Shown: positions 44,085 to 53,230, numbered from the stretch's first letter. The stretch: DNA of 64,000 bases from Brevundimonas sp. (GCF_027484365.1 NZ_JAIXTC010000015.1:1-64000), one strand, 5' to 3'. A program made the numbers and translations. Notes: generated from the letters alone by a model not told the origin.

Positions 44085-44825
44085 GTGACGGATCAGGGCG
44101 ATCAACCGAGGCTTCCGGCGAAGGTCGCCCCTCACCACGCCGGTCACCGCGAGCGATTGCGCGAGCGTGCCCGGACCGCAGGCCTGAACCACCTGCCCGA
44201 CTACGAACTGCTGGAGCTCTTCCTGTTCCGCAGCCAGCCGCAGGGCGACGTGAAGCCGATCGCCAAGGCTCTGCTGTCGCGGTTCGGATCGTTCGCCGCC
44301 GTCCTCGCCGCCTCGGTCGAGGACCTGATGACCGTCCGCACCGAGGACACCCGGGGCCGGAAGAAGGGCGTCGGCATGGAGACGGCACTGGACCTCGCCG
44401 CCCTGCACGAGGTCGCCCGGCGCGTGGCCAGGGAGCCGGCGATCAAGCGCCCGGTCATCTCGTCATGGAGCGCTCTGCTCGCCTATGTCCGCGTGGCCCT
44501 GCAGCATGAGCCGCGCGAACAGTTCCGGGTGCTCTATCTCGACAGGAAGAACCAGTTGATCCTCGACGAGATCCAGAATCGCGGCACCGTCGACCATGCT
44601 CCGGTCTATCCGCGCGAGGTCGTGCGGCGGGGCCTCGAGGTTTCCGCCGCCGCCATGATCCTGGTCCACAACCACCCGTCGGGAGATCCGACGCCGAGCC
44701 GCGCCGACATCGACATGACCCGGCAGATCGTCGAGGCCGCGAAGTCGCTGGGCCTCGAGGTTCACGACCATCTGGTCGTCGGGCGCGAGGGCGTGGCCAG
44801 CTTCAAGCAACGGGGACTGATGTGA
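44085..44825 (+). CDS. radC: RadC family JAB1/MPN-domain protein
   Basis: The 246-residue protein has an N-terminal UPF0758 helix-hairpin-helix region (YELLELFLFRSQPQGDVKPIAKALL). The C-terminal JAMM domain has the metal motif HNHPSGDPTPSRADIDMT and the upstream Glu in EIQNRGTVDHAPVYPREV. The historic link to DNA repair is weak. The start is GTG 44085. Its stop overlaps the next gene by 4 bp, implying translational coupling. Confidence 0.94.
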   Translation: MTDQGDQPRLPAKVAPHHAGHRERLRERARTAGLNHLPDYELLELFLFRSQPQGDVKPIAKALLSRFGSFAAVLAASVEDLMTVRTEDTRGRKKGVGMETALDLAALHEVARRVAREPAIKRPVISSWSALLAYVRVALQHEPREQFRVLYLDRKNQLILDEIQNRGTVDHAPVYPREVVRRGLEVSAAAMILVHNHPSGDPTPSRADIDMTRQIVEAAKSLGLEVHDHLVVGREGVASFKQRGLM

Positions 44826-45355
44826 CCGGACCTGTCCTCACCACCGCCCGCCTGACCCTGACGCCGGTCGGTCCGGGCGACTACGATGACCTCGTCGCCC
44901 TGTGGCGGGACGAGGCCTTCACCCGCCACATCACCGGCCGGTCCCTGTCGGCGGAGGAGGTCTGGTTCCGGCTGCTGCGCGATCTCGGCCACTGGTCGGC
45001 GCTTGGGCGGGGCAACTGGTCGATGCGTCTGACCGGGACCGGCGCCTACGTCGGTTCGGTCGGGGTGCTGGACTACCGTCGCGACGTGACGCCGCCGATG
45101 GAGTCGCCCGAGCTCGGCTGGGGCATCGGCGGGGCGTTCCACGGTCAGGGTCTGGCCGGCGAAGGCGTGTCGGCGGCCCTGGCGTGGGCGGACGGGGTGC
45201 TGAAGGCGCCGCGCACCGTCTGCATGATCGGACCGGGCAATCTGCCGTCCCTGCGCCTTGCGGGCCGCGTCGGATATGTCCGCTATGCCGACGGCGTCTA
45301 TCACGGCGAGCCGACGATCCTTCTGGAGCGGATCCGCCCGTCCGGGCTCAATTAG
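44822..45355 (+). CDS. GNAT-family N-acetyltransferase
   Basis: The 177-residue acetyltransferase of the RimJ/RimL type opens with VLTTARLTLTPVGPGDYDDLVALW. It has the GWGIGGAFHGQGLAGEGVSAALAWA acetyl-CoA loop (read in parts) and NLPSLRLAGRVGYVRY. The ATG overlaps the radC stop (ATGTGA type junction), so the two are translated together. The target is unknown. Confidence 0.9.
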   Translation: MTGPVLTTARLTLTPVGPGDYDDLVALWRDEAFTRHITGRSLSAEEVWFRLLRDLGHWSALGRGNWSMRLTGTGAYVGSVGVLDYRRDVTPPMESPELGWGIGGAFHGQGLAGEGVSAALAWADGVLKAPRTVCMIGPGNLPSLRLAGRVGYVRYADGVYHGEPTILLERIRPSGLN

Positions 45356-45422
45356 CGCGACCGCGCGGCAGCCCGACAGGACTGTAGCGTCACATTAAGG
45401 TTTACGCGCCATTCTCCGCGCC

Positions 45423-45665
45423 ATGCCGATGCCCGTCGAAACCCTGCATGCCTATCTGACGGAGGCGTTTCCCGACGCCGAGATCGTGATCGACGATCTC
45501 GCGGGCGACGGCGATCACTACAAGGCCCGCATCGTCTCGACCGCCTTCGCCGGCCTGCCGCGCGTGAAACAGCACCAGCTCGTCTATGCGGCGCTCAAGG
45601 GCCATATGGGCGGCGAACTGCACGCCCTCGCACTCGAAACCTCCGCTCCTCCCACGACAGGCTGA
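45423..45665 (+). CDS. BolA family protein (IbaG-like)
   Basis: The 80-residue BolA-fold protein shows LTEAFPDAEIVIDDLAGDGDHY, then VSTAFAGLPRVKQHQLVYAALKG and a final MGGELHALAL. The conserved His residues that bind a [2Fe-2S] cluster with a CGFS glutaredoxin are present. A CGFS glutaredoxin gene lies 1 kb downstream, so the pair probably acts in Fe-S or iron sensing. It lies 4 nt from the following gene. Confidence 0.95.
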   Translation: MPMPVETLHAYLTEAFPDAEIVIDDLAGDGDHYKARIVSTAFAGLPRVKQHQLVYAALKGHMGGELHALALETSAPPTTG

Positions 45666-45669
45666 TCGC

Positions 45670-46575
45670 ATGCGCTATCGCCCCTTCGGCGCGTCGGGCG
45701 CCGCCATCTCGACCCTGACGCTGAGCCTCGGCGTCGAGAACCTGGCCCGTGGTGTCGCGGCCGCCAACGACCTGATCTATTCGGCGCTGGAGGCGGGCAT
45801 CAACTCCTACCGGCTGGAGACGGCCGATCCGGTCCTCGCCGAGGTGGTCGGCCAGGCCCTGGCCAATGTCGATCGCAAGCTTCTGAACGTCAGCCTCGAA
45901 CTGGGCGCCGGCGACGGGCGCAAGGGCTCGCAGCGCGACTTCTCCGCCGCGGGCATGACCGGCGCCATCGACCGCTGCCTGCATGTGTCCGGTCTCGGCT
46001 GGATCGACGTGGCCCTGCTGGAAGAGCCCGGCGAGGACGAACTGCCCCAGAGCTCGCTCAACGCCCTGAAGGCCCTGCGCGCGACCGAACGGGTCCGTTA
46101 CCTCGGCGTCTCGGGCTCGGGCGAGGTGATGGACGCCTATGTGTCGACGGGCGCCTTCGACGTGCTGGGCACCCCCTTCCACGTCAATGTCGACTGGAAG
46201 ATCCGCTCCCGCGTCCGCGCCGCGCGCGAGAAGGACATGGCGATCCTGGCCTATGACTATTTCCCGGCCGAGCTCGACACCGAGAAGAAGGCCGCGACCC
46301 TGCATCAGCCGAAGAAGGGATTCTTCGGATTCGGCGGATCGAAGCCGAAGAACGCGCCCCTGGCCGACGCCGGCACCTTCGCCTTCCTGCACCGCACCTC
46401 CTACTGGACCGCCGAAGAGATCTGTCTGGCCCACGCCATGACCGATCCGGCCATTTCCAGCGTCCTGATCACCGCCCGGGACGCAGAGCGCCTGAACGCC
46501 CTCGCCAGCGTACCCGAGCGCGATATGCCGCCCGGCCTCGCCGCCCAGATCGAGATGGCCCGGGTCGCAGCGTAG
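45670..46575 (+). CDS. Aldo/keto reductase-like protein with degenerate tetrad
   Basis: The 301-residue protein opens with MRYRPFGASGAAISTLTLSLG, then shows the TIM-barrel pattern of aldo/keto reductases: YSALEAGINSYRLETADP, WIDVALLEEPGED, RVRYLGVSGSGE. The catalytic Asp-Tyr-Lys-His residues look altered: the DTA..YG segment reads ETADPV and the DLYxxH His is replaced by Glu. A Lys/Gly/Phe-rich insertion (HQPKKGFFGFGGSKPKN) is unusual. It is co-directional between BolA and the CGFS glutaredoxin. It may be a pseudoenzyme. Confidence 0.85.
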   Translation: MRYRPFGASGAAISTLTLSLGVENLARGVAAANDLIYSALEAGINSYRLETADPVLAEVVGQALANVDRKLLNVSLELGAGDGRKGSQRDFSAAGMTGAIDRCLHVSGLGWIDVALLEEPGEDELPQSSLNALKALRATERVRYLGVSGSGEVMDAYVSTGAFDVLGTPFHVNVDWKIRSRVRAAREKDMAILAYDYFPAELDTEKKAATLHQPKKGFFGFGGSKPKNAPLADAGTFAFLHRTSYWTAEEICLAHAMTDPAISSVLITARDAERLNALASVPERDMPPGLAAQIEMARVAA

Positions 46576-46681
46576 GTTTGCGGCGCGGGTCGCGGCCGGG
46601 ACACGCAGGCTTGAGGCTCGCCTCCCTTGACCGGCTCCCCCGCCGTCCCTAGCTGACGCCTGCAACGAAAGGCGTCTCCCC

Positions 46682-47041
46682 GTGTCCGACCAAGCTCTCG
46701 ATACCGCTGCCGATCCGGTCCACGCCTTCATCGCCCGGACCGTGGCTGATCATGACGTCGTCCTGTTCATGAAGGGCACGCCGGACAGCCCGCGCTGCGG
46801 CTTCTCGTCCCTCGCCGTCCAGATCCTCGACCATGTCGGTGCGCCCTTCGTCGGCGTCGACGTGCTGCAGGATGACGGTCTGCGTGACGGCATCAAGACC
46901 TTCACCGACTGGCCGACCATCCCTCAGCTGTATGTGAAGGGCGAGTTCGTCGGCGGGTCGGACATCGTGCGCGAGATGTTCCAGGCTGGCGAACTGACCG
47001 CCCTGATGGTCGAAAAAGGCGTGCCCCTCGGGCAGGAATAG
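46682..47041 (+). CDS. grxD: Monothiol CGFS glutaredoxin
   Basis: The 119-residue Grx4-type protein has VVLFMKGTPDSPRCGFSSLAVQIL with the CGFS active site that binds a glutathione-ligated [2Fe-2S] cluster. DWPTIPQLYVKGEFVGGSDIVREMF contains the cis-Pro and glutathione-binding residues. It pairs functionally with BolA for Fe-S transfer. The start is GTG 46682 with AAAGG before it. Confidence 0.97.
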   Translation: MSDQALDTAADPVHAFIARTVADHDVVLFMKGTPDSPRCGFSSLAVQILDHVGAPFVGVDVLQDDGLRDGIKTFTDWPTIPQLYVKGEFVGGSDIVREMFQAGELTALMVEKGVPLGQE

Positions 47042-47056
47042 TCGGGGGCCTGACGG

Positions 47057-47482
47057 TTGGCCCGCCAGACCCTGACGCCGCGCGAGGACCGCGAGGTCTT
47101 CGAGGTTCCGCTGGATATCCAGCCCGGGCACATCGACGACAACGGCCACGTCAACAATGTCGTCTACGTCGGCTGGCTTCAGGAGGCCGGCACGGCTCAC
47201 TGGAACGCCCGCTTCGACGAGCCGACGCGCGCCAGATGGTCCTGGGTCGCCCTGCGTCACGAGATCGATTACCTGCGCGCCCTGATGCCCGACGACACGG
47301 CCGTAGCCCGCACCTGGGTCGGGGACCCGCAGGGTCCGCGCTTCGCCCGCTATGTCCGCATCGAGGACGGAGAGGGCCGGTTGTGTGCGCAGGGGGTTTC
47401 GGAATGGTGTCTTGTCGACGCCGTCACGATGCGGCCGACGCGGATCCCGGCGGACATGCTGCCGACGTTTGAGCGCCGCTGA
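47057..47482 (+). CDS. Acyl-CoA thioesterase (4HBT hotdog)
   Basis: The 141-residue hotdog-fold protein has FEVPLDIQPGHIDDNGHVNNVVYVGWLQEAG (read in parts), carrying the DxxxHVNN catalytic region of 4-hydroxybenzoyl-CoA-type thioesterases. It then has WVALRHEIDYLRALMPDDT. It would hydrolyse an acyl-CoA of unknown chain. The start is TTG 47057, 15 nt after grxD, so the two are co-transcribed. Confidence 0.88.
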   Translation: MARQTLTPREDREVFEVPLDIQPGHIDDNGHVNNVVYVGWLQEAGTAHWNARFDEPTRARWSWVALRHEIDYLRALMPDDTAVARTWVGDPQGPRFARYVRIEDGEGRLCAQGVSEWCLVDAVTMRPTRIPADMLPTFERR

Positions 47483-47694
47483 CGGACCAGTAACGGTCGC
47501 CCGGGGCTTTACCTTGAACGCCCTGTCGCGATCTCGAAGAGCGGTGCTATTTATTCGCCGATAACGCAGCGCGCATGGTAGAGATACTTCTATTCTGGGG
47601 CGCTTTTAGAAAATCCGTTCCCCGGTTTCTCCGCAAAACTCGGCTGGGGACGGCTTTCGATCCGTGAGCCTCCAGATCACCTGAAGGGTCAGCC

Positions 47695-48762
47695 ATGGCT
47701 GCCCACCCGCCTCTGCATCCCGATGGTCCCCTGAGCCTGGCGCTTGCTGTGGTGGAGTCCTCAGCTGCGCCTTTGCTGCTTCTGGACCAGTCGCTGAAGG
47801 TTATCGCCGCGAGCAGTTCTTTCGGACGCGTATTCGATGTCGATCCGGATCGGGTCGTCGGCCGGTTTCTGGGCGAGATCGGCACCGGCGAATGGAACAG
47901 GCCCCAGCTGCGCGTTCTGCTGGATGCGACCGCTGCGGGCGACGCCAGCATCGACGCCTATGAAATGGACATGAAGGGGCCGCGCCAGGGCGTGCGCAAG
48001 CTGGTCATCAACGCCCAGCGACTGGTCCTCGCCGACGATCAACCCGTCAGGCTGCTGTTGACGGTTCAGGACGTGACGGTCGCCCGCGAAGGTGAAAAGC
48101 AGAAGGACGACCTGCTCCGCGAAAAGGCCATCCTGCTGCAGGAGTTGCAGCACCGTGTCGCCAACAGCCTGCAGATCATCGCCAGCGTCATTCTTCAGAG
48201 CGCCCGGAAGACGAACTCCGACGAAACCCGTGGGCATTTGAAGAATGCGCACAGCCGCGTCATGTCGGTCGCCGCCCTGCAGCAGCAATTGGCGACGTCG
48301 CGTCTCGGCGAGGTCGAGCTGGCCCCCTATTTCACCCGGCTGTGCAAGAGCATCGGCGCGTCGATGATCCACGATCCCACGCGGGTGTCGCTGCGGGTCG
48401 AGGCGGACGACAGTTCAACCACGGCCGATGTCTCGGTCAGCCTGGGTCTGATCGTGACGGAACTGGTGATCAATGCCCTGAAGCACGCCTTTCCCGGCGG
48501 TCGCTCGGGCAAGATCGTCGTGGGGTACAGCAGTCACGCGCGGAACTGGACCCTCACGGTCCGGGACGACGGCGTGGGCATGCCCAAGGATGCGGCGAGT
48601 GCGACGCCGGGTCTGGGCACGAGCATCGTTGAAGCCCTGGCGAAACAGCTTCATGCGCGCATCCAGGTGGAAAGCCCGGGCAACGGCGTCGTCATCTCGG
48701 TGATTCACAGCCAGCTCGCTGCGGTCGAGACCCCCTCGCTGGCGGAGAGCGGGACCGCCTAG
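47695..48762 (+). CDS. PAS-HisKA_2 sensor histidine kinase
   Basis: The 355-residue soluble kinase has a PAS domain (about 18-125: LLLLDQSLKVIAASSSFGRVFDVDPD). It then has a HisKA_2 dimerisation region with the phospho-His in ELQHRVANSLQIIASVI, and a HATPase_c domain with LIVTELVINALKHAFPGG (N box), RDDGVGMP (G1) and GLGTSIVEAL (G2). HisKA_2 kinases in alphaproteobacteria often feed PhyR and the EcfG general stress response. No response regulator or anti-sigma factor adjoins it. Confidence 0.94.
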   Translation: MAAHPPLHPDGPLSLALAVVESSAAPLLLLDQSLKVIAASSSFGRVFDVDPDRVVGRFLGEIGTGEWNRPQLRVLLDATAAGDASIDAYEMDMKGPRQGVRKLVINAQRLVLADDQPVRLLLTVQDVTVAREGEKQKDDLLREKAILLQELQHRVANSLQIIASVILQSARKTNSDETRGHLKNAHSRVMSVAALQQQLATSRLGEVELAPYFTRLCKSIGASMIHDPTRVSLRVEADDSSTTADVSVSLGLIVTELVINALKHAFPGGRSGKIVVGYSSHARNWTLTVRDDGVGMPKDAASATPGLGTSIVEALAKQLHARIQVESPGNGVVISVIHSQLAAVETPSLAESGTA

Positions 48763-49148
48763 GTCGTCGGTATGGTCGAGGGCAGCTGGTAGGGGTTGTT
48801 GACGGACACGCGCGAGCCGGGGATCAGACCCAGTTCCTCGAACGACCAGATGACCTCGACGCCGTCGGCCATCGGGGTCTTGCAGTCATCCTGTTCGATC
48901 CGGCGCAGGGTGATGGTCGAGGCGGCACCCACGTGATCCACGATCGGCCGCAGGTCCGACTTGTCGGTACAACCGTTGGAGCTGACCCAGAAGACGGCCA
49001 GGTCGCGGGTGATGGCGGCGGCGTGGATCGGCTCGATCTGGCCCGGCATGGCGGCCGTCTGCACCGGCGTCTCCCGCTGGAGCCATGCGCAGCCGGACGT
49101 CACCAGCGCGGCTGACGCGATCAGTGCGAATGTGCGGATGGGCGCCAT
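48759..49148 (-). CDS. Putative lipoprotein, unknown function
   Basis: The 129-residue protein has a lipobox (VTSGCAW, Cys about 20). The mature region has PIHAAAITRDLAVFWVSSNGCTDKSDL and EQDDCKTPMADGVEVIWSFEELG. The second and third Cys may form a disulfide. A similar pattern appears in small Caulobacterales envelope lipoproteins. Its stop overlaps the kinase stop by 4 bp (convergent). Confidence 0.75.
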   Translation of the reverse strand: MAPIRTFALIASAALVTSGCAWLQRETPVQTAAMPGQIEPIHAAAITRDLAVFWVSSNGCTDKSDLRPIVDHVGAASTITLRRIEQDDCKTPMADGVEVIWSFEELGLIPGSRVSVNNPYQLPSTIPTT

Positions 49149-49234
49149 GTCCCGGGTCCTTGAACAGCCTTGAGCACCACCATCCCCCAATTCGGCCGTT
49201 TTCGCACCTGAATTTCGCGGATCCGGCGAGCCGG

Positions 49235-50317
49235 TCACCCCGGCAGGTCGAGCCGATGCAACTCGACACCGATGCCGAACACAGCCACCCCGGCCCCGTT
49301 CGGGACGACCCGCACCTTGTTGACCGCCAGGCCCATGGCGACCGGGGCCCAGGTCGCTCCGCCGTCCCGGGTCTCGAACCCGTTCGGAACCGCACCGATC
49401 CAGCCGCGGTTCTCGTCCACGAAGCCGATGCCGAATTCGCGAACCGCCGCATTGTCGATCAGGGGCAGTTCCGACCAGGTCAGGCCGCCGTCGGTGGTCT
49501 TGGCGAAGACCCGCTGCGATACGGTCGTATCCGGATTGTAGCTCTGCACCGTCACATAGCCGGTGCTCTCGGTGGGGAAGGCCATCTTCCATGTGAGTTC
49601 GAACGGCCGTGAGCCTTCATAGACCCGGGCCCAGGTCCGGCCGCCGTCGCCGGTCCGCAGGATCACCGCGCGGGACTGTTCGACATTGGTGTCGGACGCG
49701 CCGCAGATGAAGCCGATCCGTTCGTCGACGAAATGCACGTCGAGGATCATCGCCGTCAGGGCCGACAGGTCCTCCGAGGTCCAGGTCTCGCCGCCGTCGC
49801 GCGAGGTGGCCAGCAGGGCCGGGCCGCCGACCCGACCGCCCGCGCGGATGGTGACCCGGTGACCCAGAACGCCGGCGTTGATGAAGGACGCCTTGTGCAC
49901 GTCGATGGCGCAGATGCCGGTCACGGCCGGGCCGTCGATCGTCACGGCCTCCCACGAGGCGCCGCCGTCCCGCGTGCGATAGAGCGGCGTCGCATCCGTC
50001 ACGCCGGGGAAATAGTCCGGTCCGATATTGCCGAGGAAGCCCAGGTCGGTGTCGACGAAGCCGAGCGCCCGCACGAAGGTGCCGGGCCGGTCCAGGATCT
50101 GGGTCCAGCTCCGGCCGCCGTCGGTCGTCTTGAACAGCTTGCCCGCGCCGTTGCCGTACCAGCCGGTCAGGGCGTCGACGAAGACCACGTCGTCCTGCTT
50201 GCCGCGATAGGGCTCGGTCGGCAGCTTGATCCACGCGGGCTCGAGCGCCTGCGCCCAGCTCAATCCCGGCAACGCCCCCATGGCCACGCCTGCGGCCAGC
50301 ACCTGTCTGCGATCCAT
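49235..50317 (-). CDS. Exported YCF48/BNR-repeat beta-propeller protein
   Basis: The 360-residue protein has a signal peptide (MDRRQVLAAGVAMGALPGLSWA). The mature part is a series of repeats with the pattern [FK]KTTDGGRSWTQI, YRTRDGGASWEAV, TSRDGGETWTSE, RTGDGGRTWARV, KTTDGGLTWSEL and ETRDGGATWAPV. This is the six- or seven-blade propeller of photosystem-assembly YCF48/HCF136 relatives. In non-photosynthetic bacteria the role is unknown. The start follows GGGGAG. Confidence 0.88.
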   Translation of the reverse strand: MDRRQVLAAGVAMGALPGLSWAQALEPAWIKLPTEPYRGKQDDVVFVDALTGWYGNGAGKLFKTTDGGRSWTQILDRPGTFVRALGFVDTDLGFLGNIGPDYFPGVTDATPLYRTRDGGASWEAVTIDGPAVTGICAIDVHKASFINAGVLGHRVTIRAGGRVGGPALLATSRDGGETWTSEDLSALTAMILDVHFVDERIGFICGASDTNVEQSRAVILRTGDGGRTWARVYEGSRPFELTWKMAFPTESTGYVTVQSYNPDTTVSQRVFAKTTDGGLTWSELPLIDNAAVREFGIGFVDENRGWIGAVPNGFETRDGGATWAPVAMGLAVNKVRVVPNGAGVAVFGIGVELHRLDLPG

Positions 50318-50396
50318 CCTGCCTCTCCCCGTGCAAGCGATATGGAAAGCGTGCTTTACGTCTGGCGGCAAGTGAACAGTCTGTAATCCGCGCACG

Positions 50397-50425
50397 AAAA
50401 AGGCCCCGGATCGCTCCGGGGCCTT
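50397..50425 (-). terminator. Intrinsic terminator of rpsD
   Basis: On the minus strand AAGGCCCCGGA pairs with TCCGGGGCCTT, ending in a run of five T and lying 23 nt past the rpsD stop. Confidence 0.88.
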
Positions 50426-50447
50426 GCAAGTTCCGATCGGGTTGCGA

Positions 50448-51065
50448 TCAGGACGAGTAGTATTCGACGACCAGGTTCGGTTCCATCTTCACCGCGAACG
50501 GCACGTCGGCCAGTTCGGGGAAGCGGACGAAGCGGACCGAGAAACCACGGTCGCCCAGTTCCAGGTAGTCGGGGATGTCGCGCTCGCCGGACTGCTGGGC
50601 TTCGAGCACCAGAGCCATGTTGCGGGACTTTTCCTTGACCTCGACGACGTCGCCGACGCGCAGGCGGTAGGAGGCGATGTTCACCTTCTTGCCGTTGACG
50701 GTGACGTGGCCGTGGTTGACGAACTGACGGGCGGCCCAGGGGGTCGGCACGAACTTGGCGCGATAGACCGTGGCGTCCAGACGGGCTTCCAGCAGGCCGA
50801 TCAGGATTTCGGAGGTGTTGCCCTTGCGGCGGGCGGCCTCGTCATAGGTCTTGCGGAACTGCTTCTCGGTCAGGTTGGCGTAGTAGCCCTTGAGCTTCTG
50901 CTTGGCCTTCAGCTGCAGGCCGAAGTCGGAAACCTTGGACTTGCGGCGCTGGCCGTGCTGGCCGGGACCGTAGGAACGCTTGTTGACCGGCGATTTGGCG
51001 CGGCCCCACAGGTTCTCACCCATGGCCCGATCGATTTTATACTTGGCGCTATGGCGCTTCGACAT
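50448..51065 (-). CDS. rpsD: 30S ribosomal protein S4
   Basis: The 205-residue assembly protein binds 16S rRNA in the 5' domain. It has [20 protein letters not shown] at the start, [21 protein letters not shown], and the S4 RNA-binding domain with [35 protein letters not shown] (read in parts). The N-terminal zinc-type Cys are absent, which is common in bacteria. It stands alone, unlike the alpha operon arrangement of enterobacteria, and has its own promoter. Confidence 0.98.
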   Translation of the reverse strand: MSKRHSAKYKIDRAMGENLWGRAKSPVNKRSYGPGQHGQRRKSKVSDFGLQLKAKQKLKGYYANLTEKQFRKTYDEAARRKGNTSEILIGLLEARLDATVYRAKFVPTPWAARQFVNHGHVTVNGKKVNIASYRLRVGDVVEVKEKSRNMALVLEAQQSGERDIPDYLELGDRGFSVRFVRFPELADVPFAVKMEPNLVVEYYSS

Positions 51066-51190
51066 TCTGTTCTCTTTTTAATGATGCGGCCCGGCCCCTC
51101 CGCGAATGGAGGGACGATCTCAACGGCGGTCCACGCATCGTCCGTAGTGAATTCGCGCCGCCGACAGGAGCCGGTGACGTGAAGGCGGGG

Positions 51191-51219
51191 CTTATGCGTG
51201 CCCCACCTGAAGGAGTCAA
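51191..51219 (-). promoter_or_regulatory. Sigma-70-type promoter of rpsD
   Basis: On the minus strand TTGACT (51219-51214) and CATAAG (51196-51191) are separated by 17 bp, about 125 nt ahead of the rpsD start. The -35 overlaps the end of the MBL hydrolase gene. The leader contains a small CCTCC/GGAGG hairpin that could support S4 feedback. Confidence 0.6.
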
Positions 51220-52142
51220 GGCTGGGCGGGGACTTCCGGGATCCAGACGAAGCCGTCGGCCTGACGCCGGAAGGTGCCGAGGCCGGGGAAGGGGAAGTGG
51301 ACGCCATAGGTGCGAAGCGACTGGGTCGCCCCGCGTCCGAGCAGGGCCAGCCGGGTCGCCACGGCGGCGTCGGAGTCGAAGTCCCAGGCATTGACGAACT
51401 CCGGCCGCTCGACCGAGATGATCGCGCTGTGCAGGGCATCGCCGAAATACAGCAGCCGGTCCTCGCCGGAGACGATCTCATAGCCGGTGTGGCCGGGCGT
51501 ATGGCCCTGCAGGGCGACGGCCGTGATCGAGGGAGTCACCTCGGCGCCGGGCTCGAAGGTCTCGACCTTCGGCGTGATGACAGGGATCAGGGCGGCCTGT
51601 TCGGCGTCGGCCTGAAGCGCGGTCCATTCCGCGGCGCTCATGCGGATCGTGGCGTTGGGGAATGCGAGGGCGCCGTTCTGCACCAGACCGCCGACGTGGT
51701 CGCCGTGGCCGTGGGAGATCAGGATGTCGGTCACCTGGGCCGGCTGGACCCCGGCCGCCGCCAGCGAGGCCGGCAGCCTGTTCTGCGTGCCCATGCCGCC
51801 ACCCGCGCCGGTGTCGATCAGAACGACCTTGTCGTCGCCCCGGATCAGCAAGGGCTGGATCGACAGATGGATCTTTGCGTCGCCCGTGGGGCGCAGCACC
51901 TCGGCGACCCCGGCGTTGTCCGCCCAGGGGCTCTGGCCCGTGACGTTGTCGAGTGTCAGTTCGCCATCCTTCAGCGCCACGGCCTGAAGCGTGCCGATGG
52001 TGAAGGGATAGACATCGGTGCTTGCGACCGGCTGTGCCGCAGGCGCGGCCGGAGTTGCGGCCTTTTCTGCGGGCTTCTGGCATCCGGCGACGATCAGGCC
52101 GGACAGCATCAGGGCGGCGGCGAGCTTGAACTGGGCGGTCAT
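51216..52142 (-). CDS. MBL-fold metallo-hydrolase lipoprotein
   Basis: The 308-residue protein has a lipoprotein signal (SGLIVAGCQ, Cys about 21) and an Ala/Pro linker. Its metallo-beta-lactamase-fold domain has VLIDTGAGG, SHGHGDHVGG (H-x-H-x-D-H), ALQGHTPGHTGYEI and LYFGDALH. This is similar to AHL lactonase/AidB-like hydrolases. The substrate is unknown; lactonase or sulfatase-like activity are both possible. It is codirectional with rpsD but has a separate context. Confidence 0.9.
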   Translation of the reverse strand: MTAQFKLAAALMLSGLIVAGCQKPAEKAATPAAPAAQPVASTDVYPFTIGTLQAVALKDGELTLDNVTGQSPWADNAGVAEVLRPTGDAKIHLSIQPLLIRGDDKVVLIDTGAGGGMGTQNRLPASLAAAGVQPAQVTDILISHGHGDHVGGLVQNGALAFPNATIRMSAAEWTALQADAEQAALIPVITPKVETFEPGAEVTPSITAVALQGHTPGHTGYEIVSGEDRLLYFGDALHSAIISVERPEFVNAWDFDSDAAVATRLALLGRGATQSLRTYGVHFPFPGLGTFRRQADGFVWIPEVPAQP

Positions 52143-52256
52143 GGAATCCCTCGGGAGAACGTTCGGCTCAGCTCAGATAGGTCGGCGTGATGGAAGCGCC
52201 AGACGGCGAACCGTGAAGCTTTTTCACGATCCGCCGACTGTTGCAGAAGCGCCAGA

Positions 52257-52871
52257 TCAGGCCGTGGCGGCCGCGAACAGGGCGTTGGCCTTGTTCCAGT
52301 TCACCACGGTCCAGAAGGCCTTCAGGTATTCGGGACGGCGGTTCTGGTATTTCAGGTAGTAGGCGTGTTCCCAGACGTCGGCGCCCAGGACGACCGCGCC
52401 CTTCTGTTCGGCGACGTCCATCAGGGGATTGTCCTGGTTCGGGGTCGAGGTGACCTTCAACTTGCCGTCCTGGATGATCAGCCAGGCCCAGCCCGAACCG
52501 AACTGGCCCGCGCCGGCGGCGTTGAAGTCATCCTTGAACTTGTCGAGCCCGCCCAGGTCGCGATCGATCGCGGCGGCCAGTTCGGCCGAGGGTTCGCCGC
52601 CCTGACCGACGGGGGCCAGAAGTTCCCAGAACAGGGCGTGGTTCCAGTGACCGCCGCCGTTGTTGCGGACGGCCTTGGGCGCGGTCGAGATCGAGGCGAA
52701 CAGCTCTTCCAGCGACTTGCCCTGAAGGGCGACGTCGGCGTCGACGGCCTTGTTCAGATTGTCGACATAGGCCTGGTGGTGCTTGTCGTGGTGGAAGGTC
52801 ATCGTCTCGGAGTCGATGGCGGGCTCCAGCGCGTCATAGGCGTAGGGCAGGGGCGGCAGGGTGAAGGCCAT
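52257..52871 (-). CDS. Iron/manganese superoxide dismutase
   Basis: The 204-residue cytosolic enzyme dismutates superoxide. Metal ligands are visible: the His in [14 protein letters not shown], the His in [14 protein letters not shown], and [20 protein letters not shown] with Asp and His. [12 protein letters not shown] is the substrate-cavity segment. The metal cannot be fixed with confidence from sequence. ATG 52871 follows AAGGAG. Confidence 0.97.
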   Translation of the reverse strand: MAFTLPPLPYAYDALEPAIDSETMTFHHDKHHQAYVDNLNKAVDADVALQGKSLEELFASISTAPKAVRNNGGGHWNHALFWELLAPVGQGGEPSAELAAAIDRDLGGLDKFKDDFNAAGAGQFGSGWAWLIIQDGKLKVTSTPNQDNPLMDVAEQKGAVVLGADVWEHAYYLKYQNRRPEYLKAFWTVVNWNKANALFAAATA

Positions 52872-52993
52872 GGGGAGGCTCCTTGTGGGCGATGAAGGCG
52901 TAACGCGCATGTAGGGCTCCCGGCGCGGGAGCCAAAGGCGTCAGGCGCGGCATTTCGCTAAAATTCGGTCGCGCCGGTCCGCCGGCGATCGGG

Positions 52994-53230
52994 TCAGGCC
53001 TGACCCGGGGCACCGGGCAGGTTCGCCTTCAGACAGTCCCGCACCGCCCGTTTCAGGCTGCCCGGCGCATTGAGGAAGTCGACGCCGTCGGCCTCCAGCA
53101 CCACCTTCACCGCCGCGTCGAGACCCGACGGCAGGGCGGCGATCACCTTCTTCTGACCCTTGTCGTGCAGGCAGTGACCCAGTTCGTTGCACAGGGCGGC
53201 GAACAGGTCGTCGTAGGCGGCGTCGGTCAT
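52994..53230 (-). CDS. Small conserved hypothetical protein
   Basis: The 78-residue soluble protein MTDAAYDDLFAALCNELGHC is followed by KGQKKVIAALPSGLDAAVKVVL and DFLNAPGSLKRAVRDCLKANL. It is mostly helical. Its ATG overlaps the fghA stop (ATGA), so it is translationally coupled to the formaldehyde operon. No family recognised. Confidence 0.75.
   Translation of the reverse strand: MTDAAYDDLFAALCNELGHCLHDKGQKKVIAALPSGLDAAVKVVLEADGVDFLNAPGSLKRAVRDCLKANLPGAPGQA

Noticed and set aside
47483..47694. Possible EcfG-type promoter ahead of the histidine kinase
   Set aside because: No GGAAC-N16/17-GTT arrangement was found in the gap.
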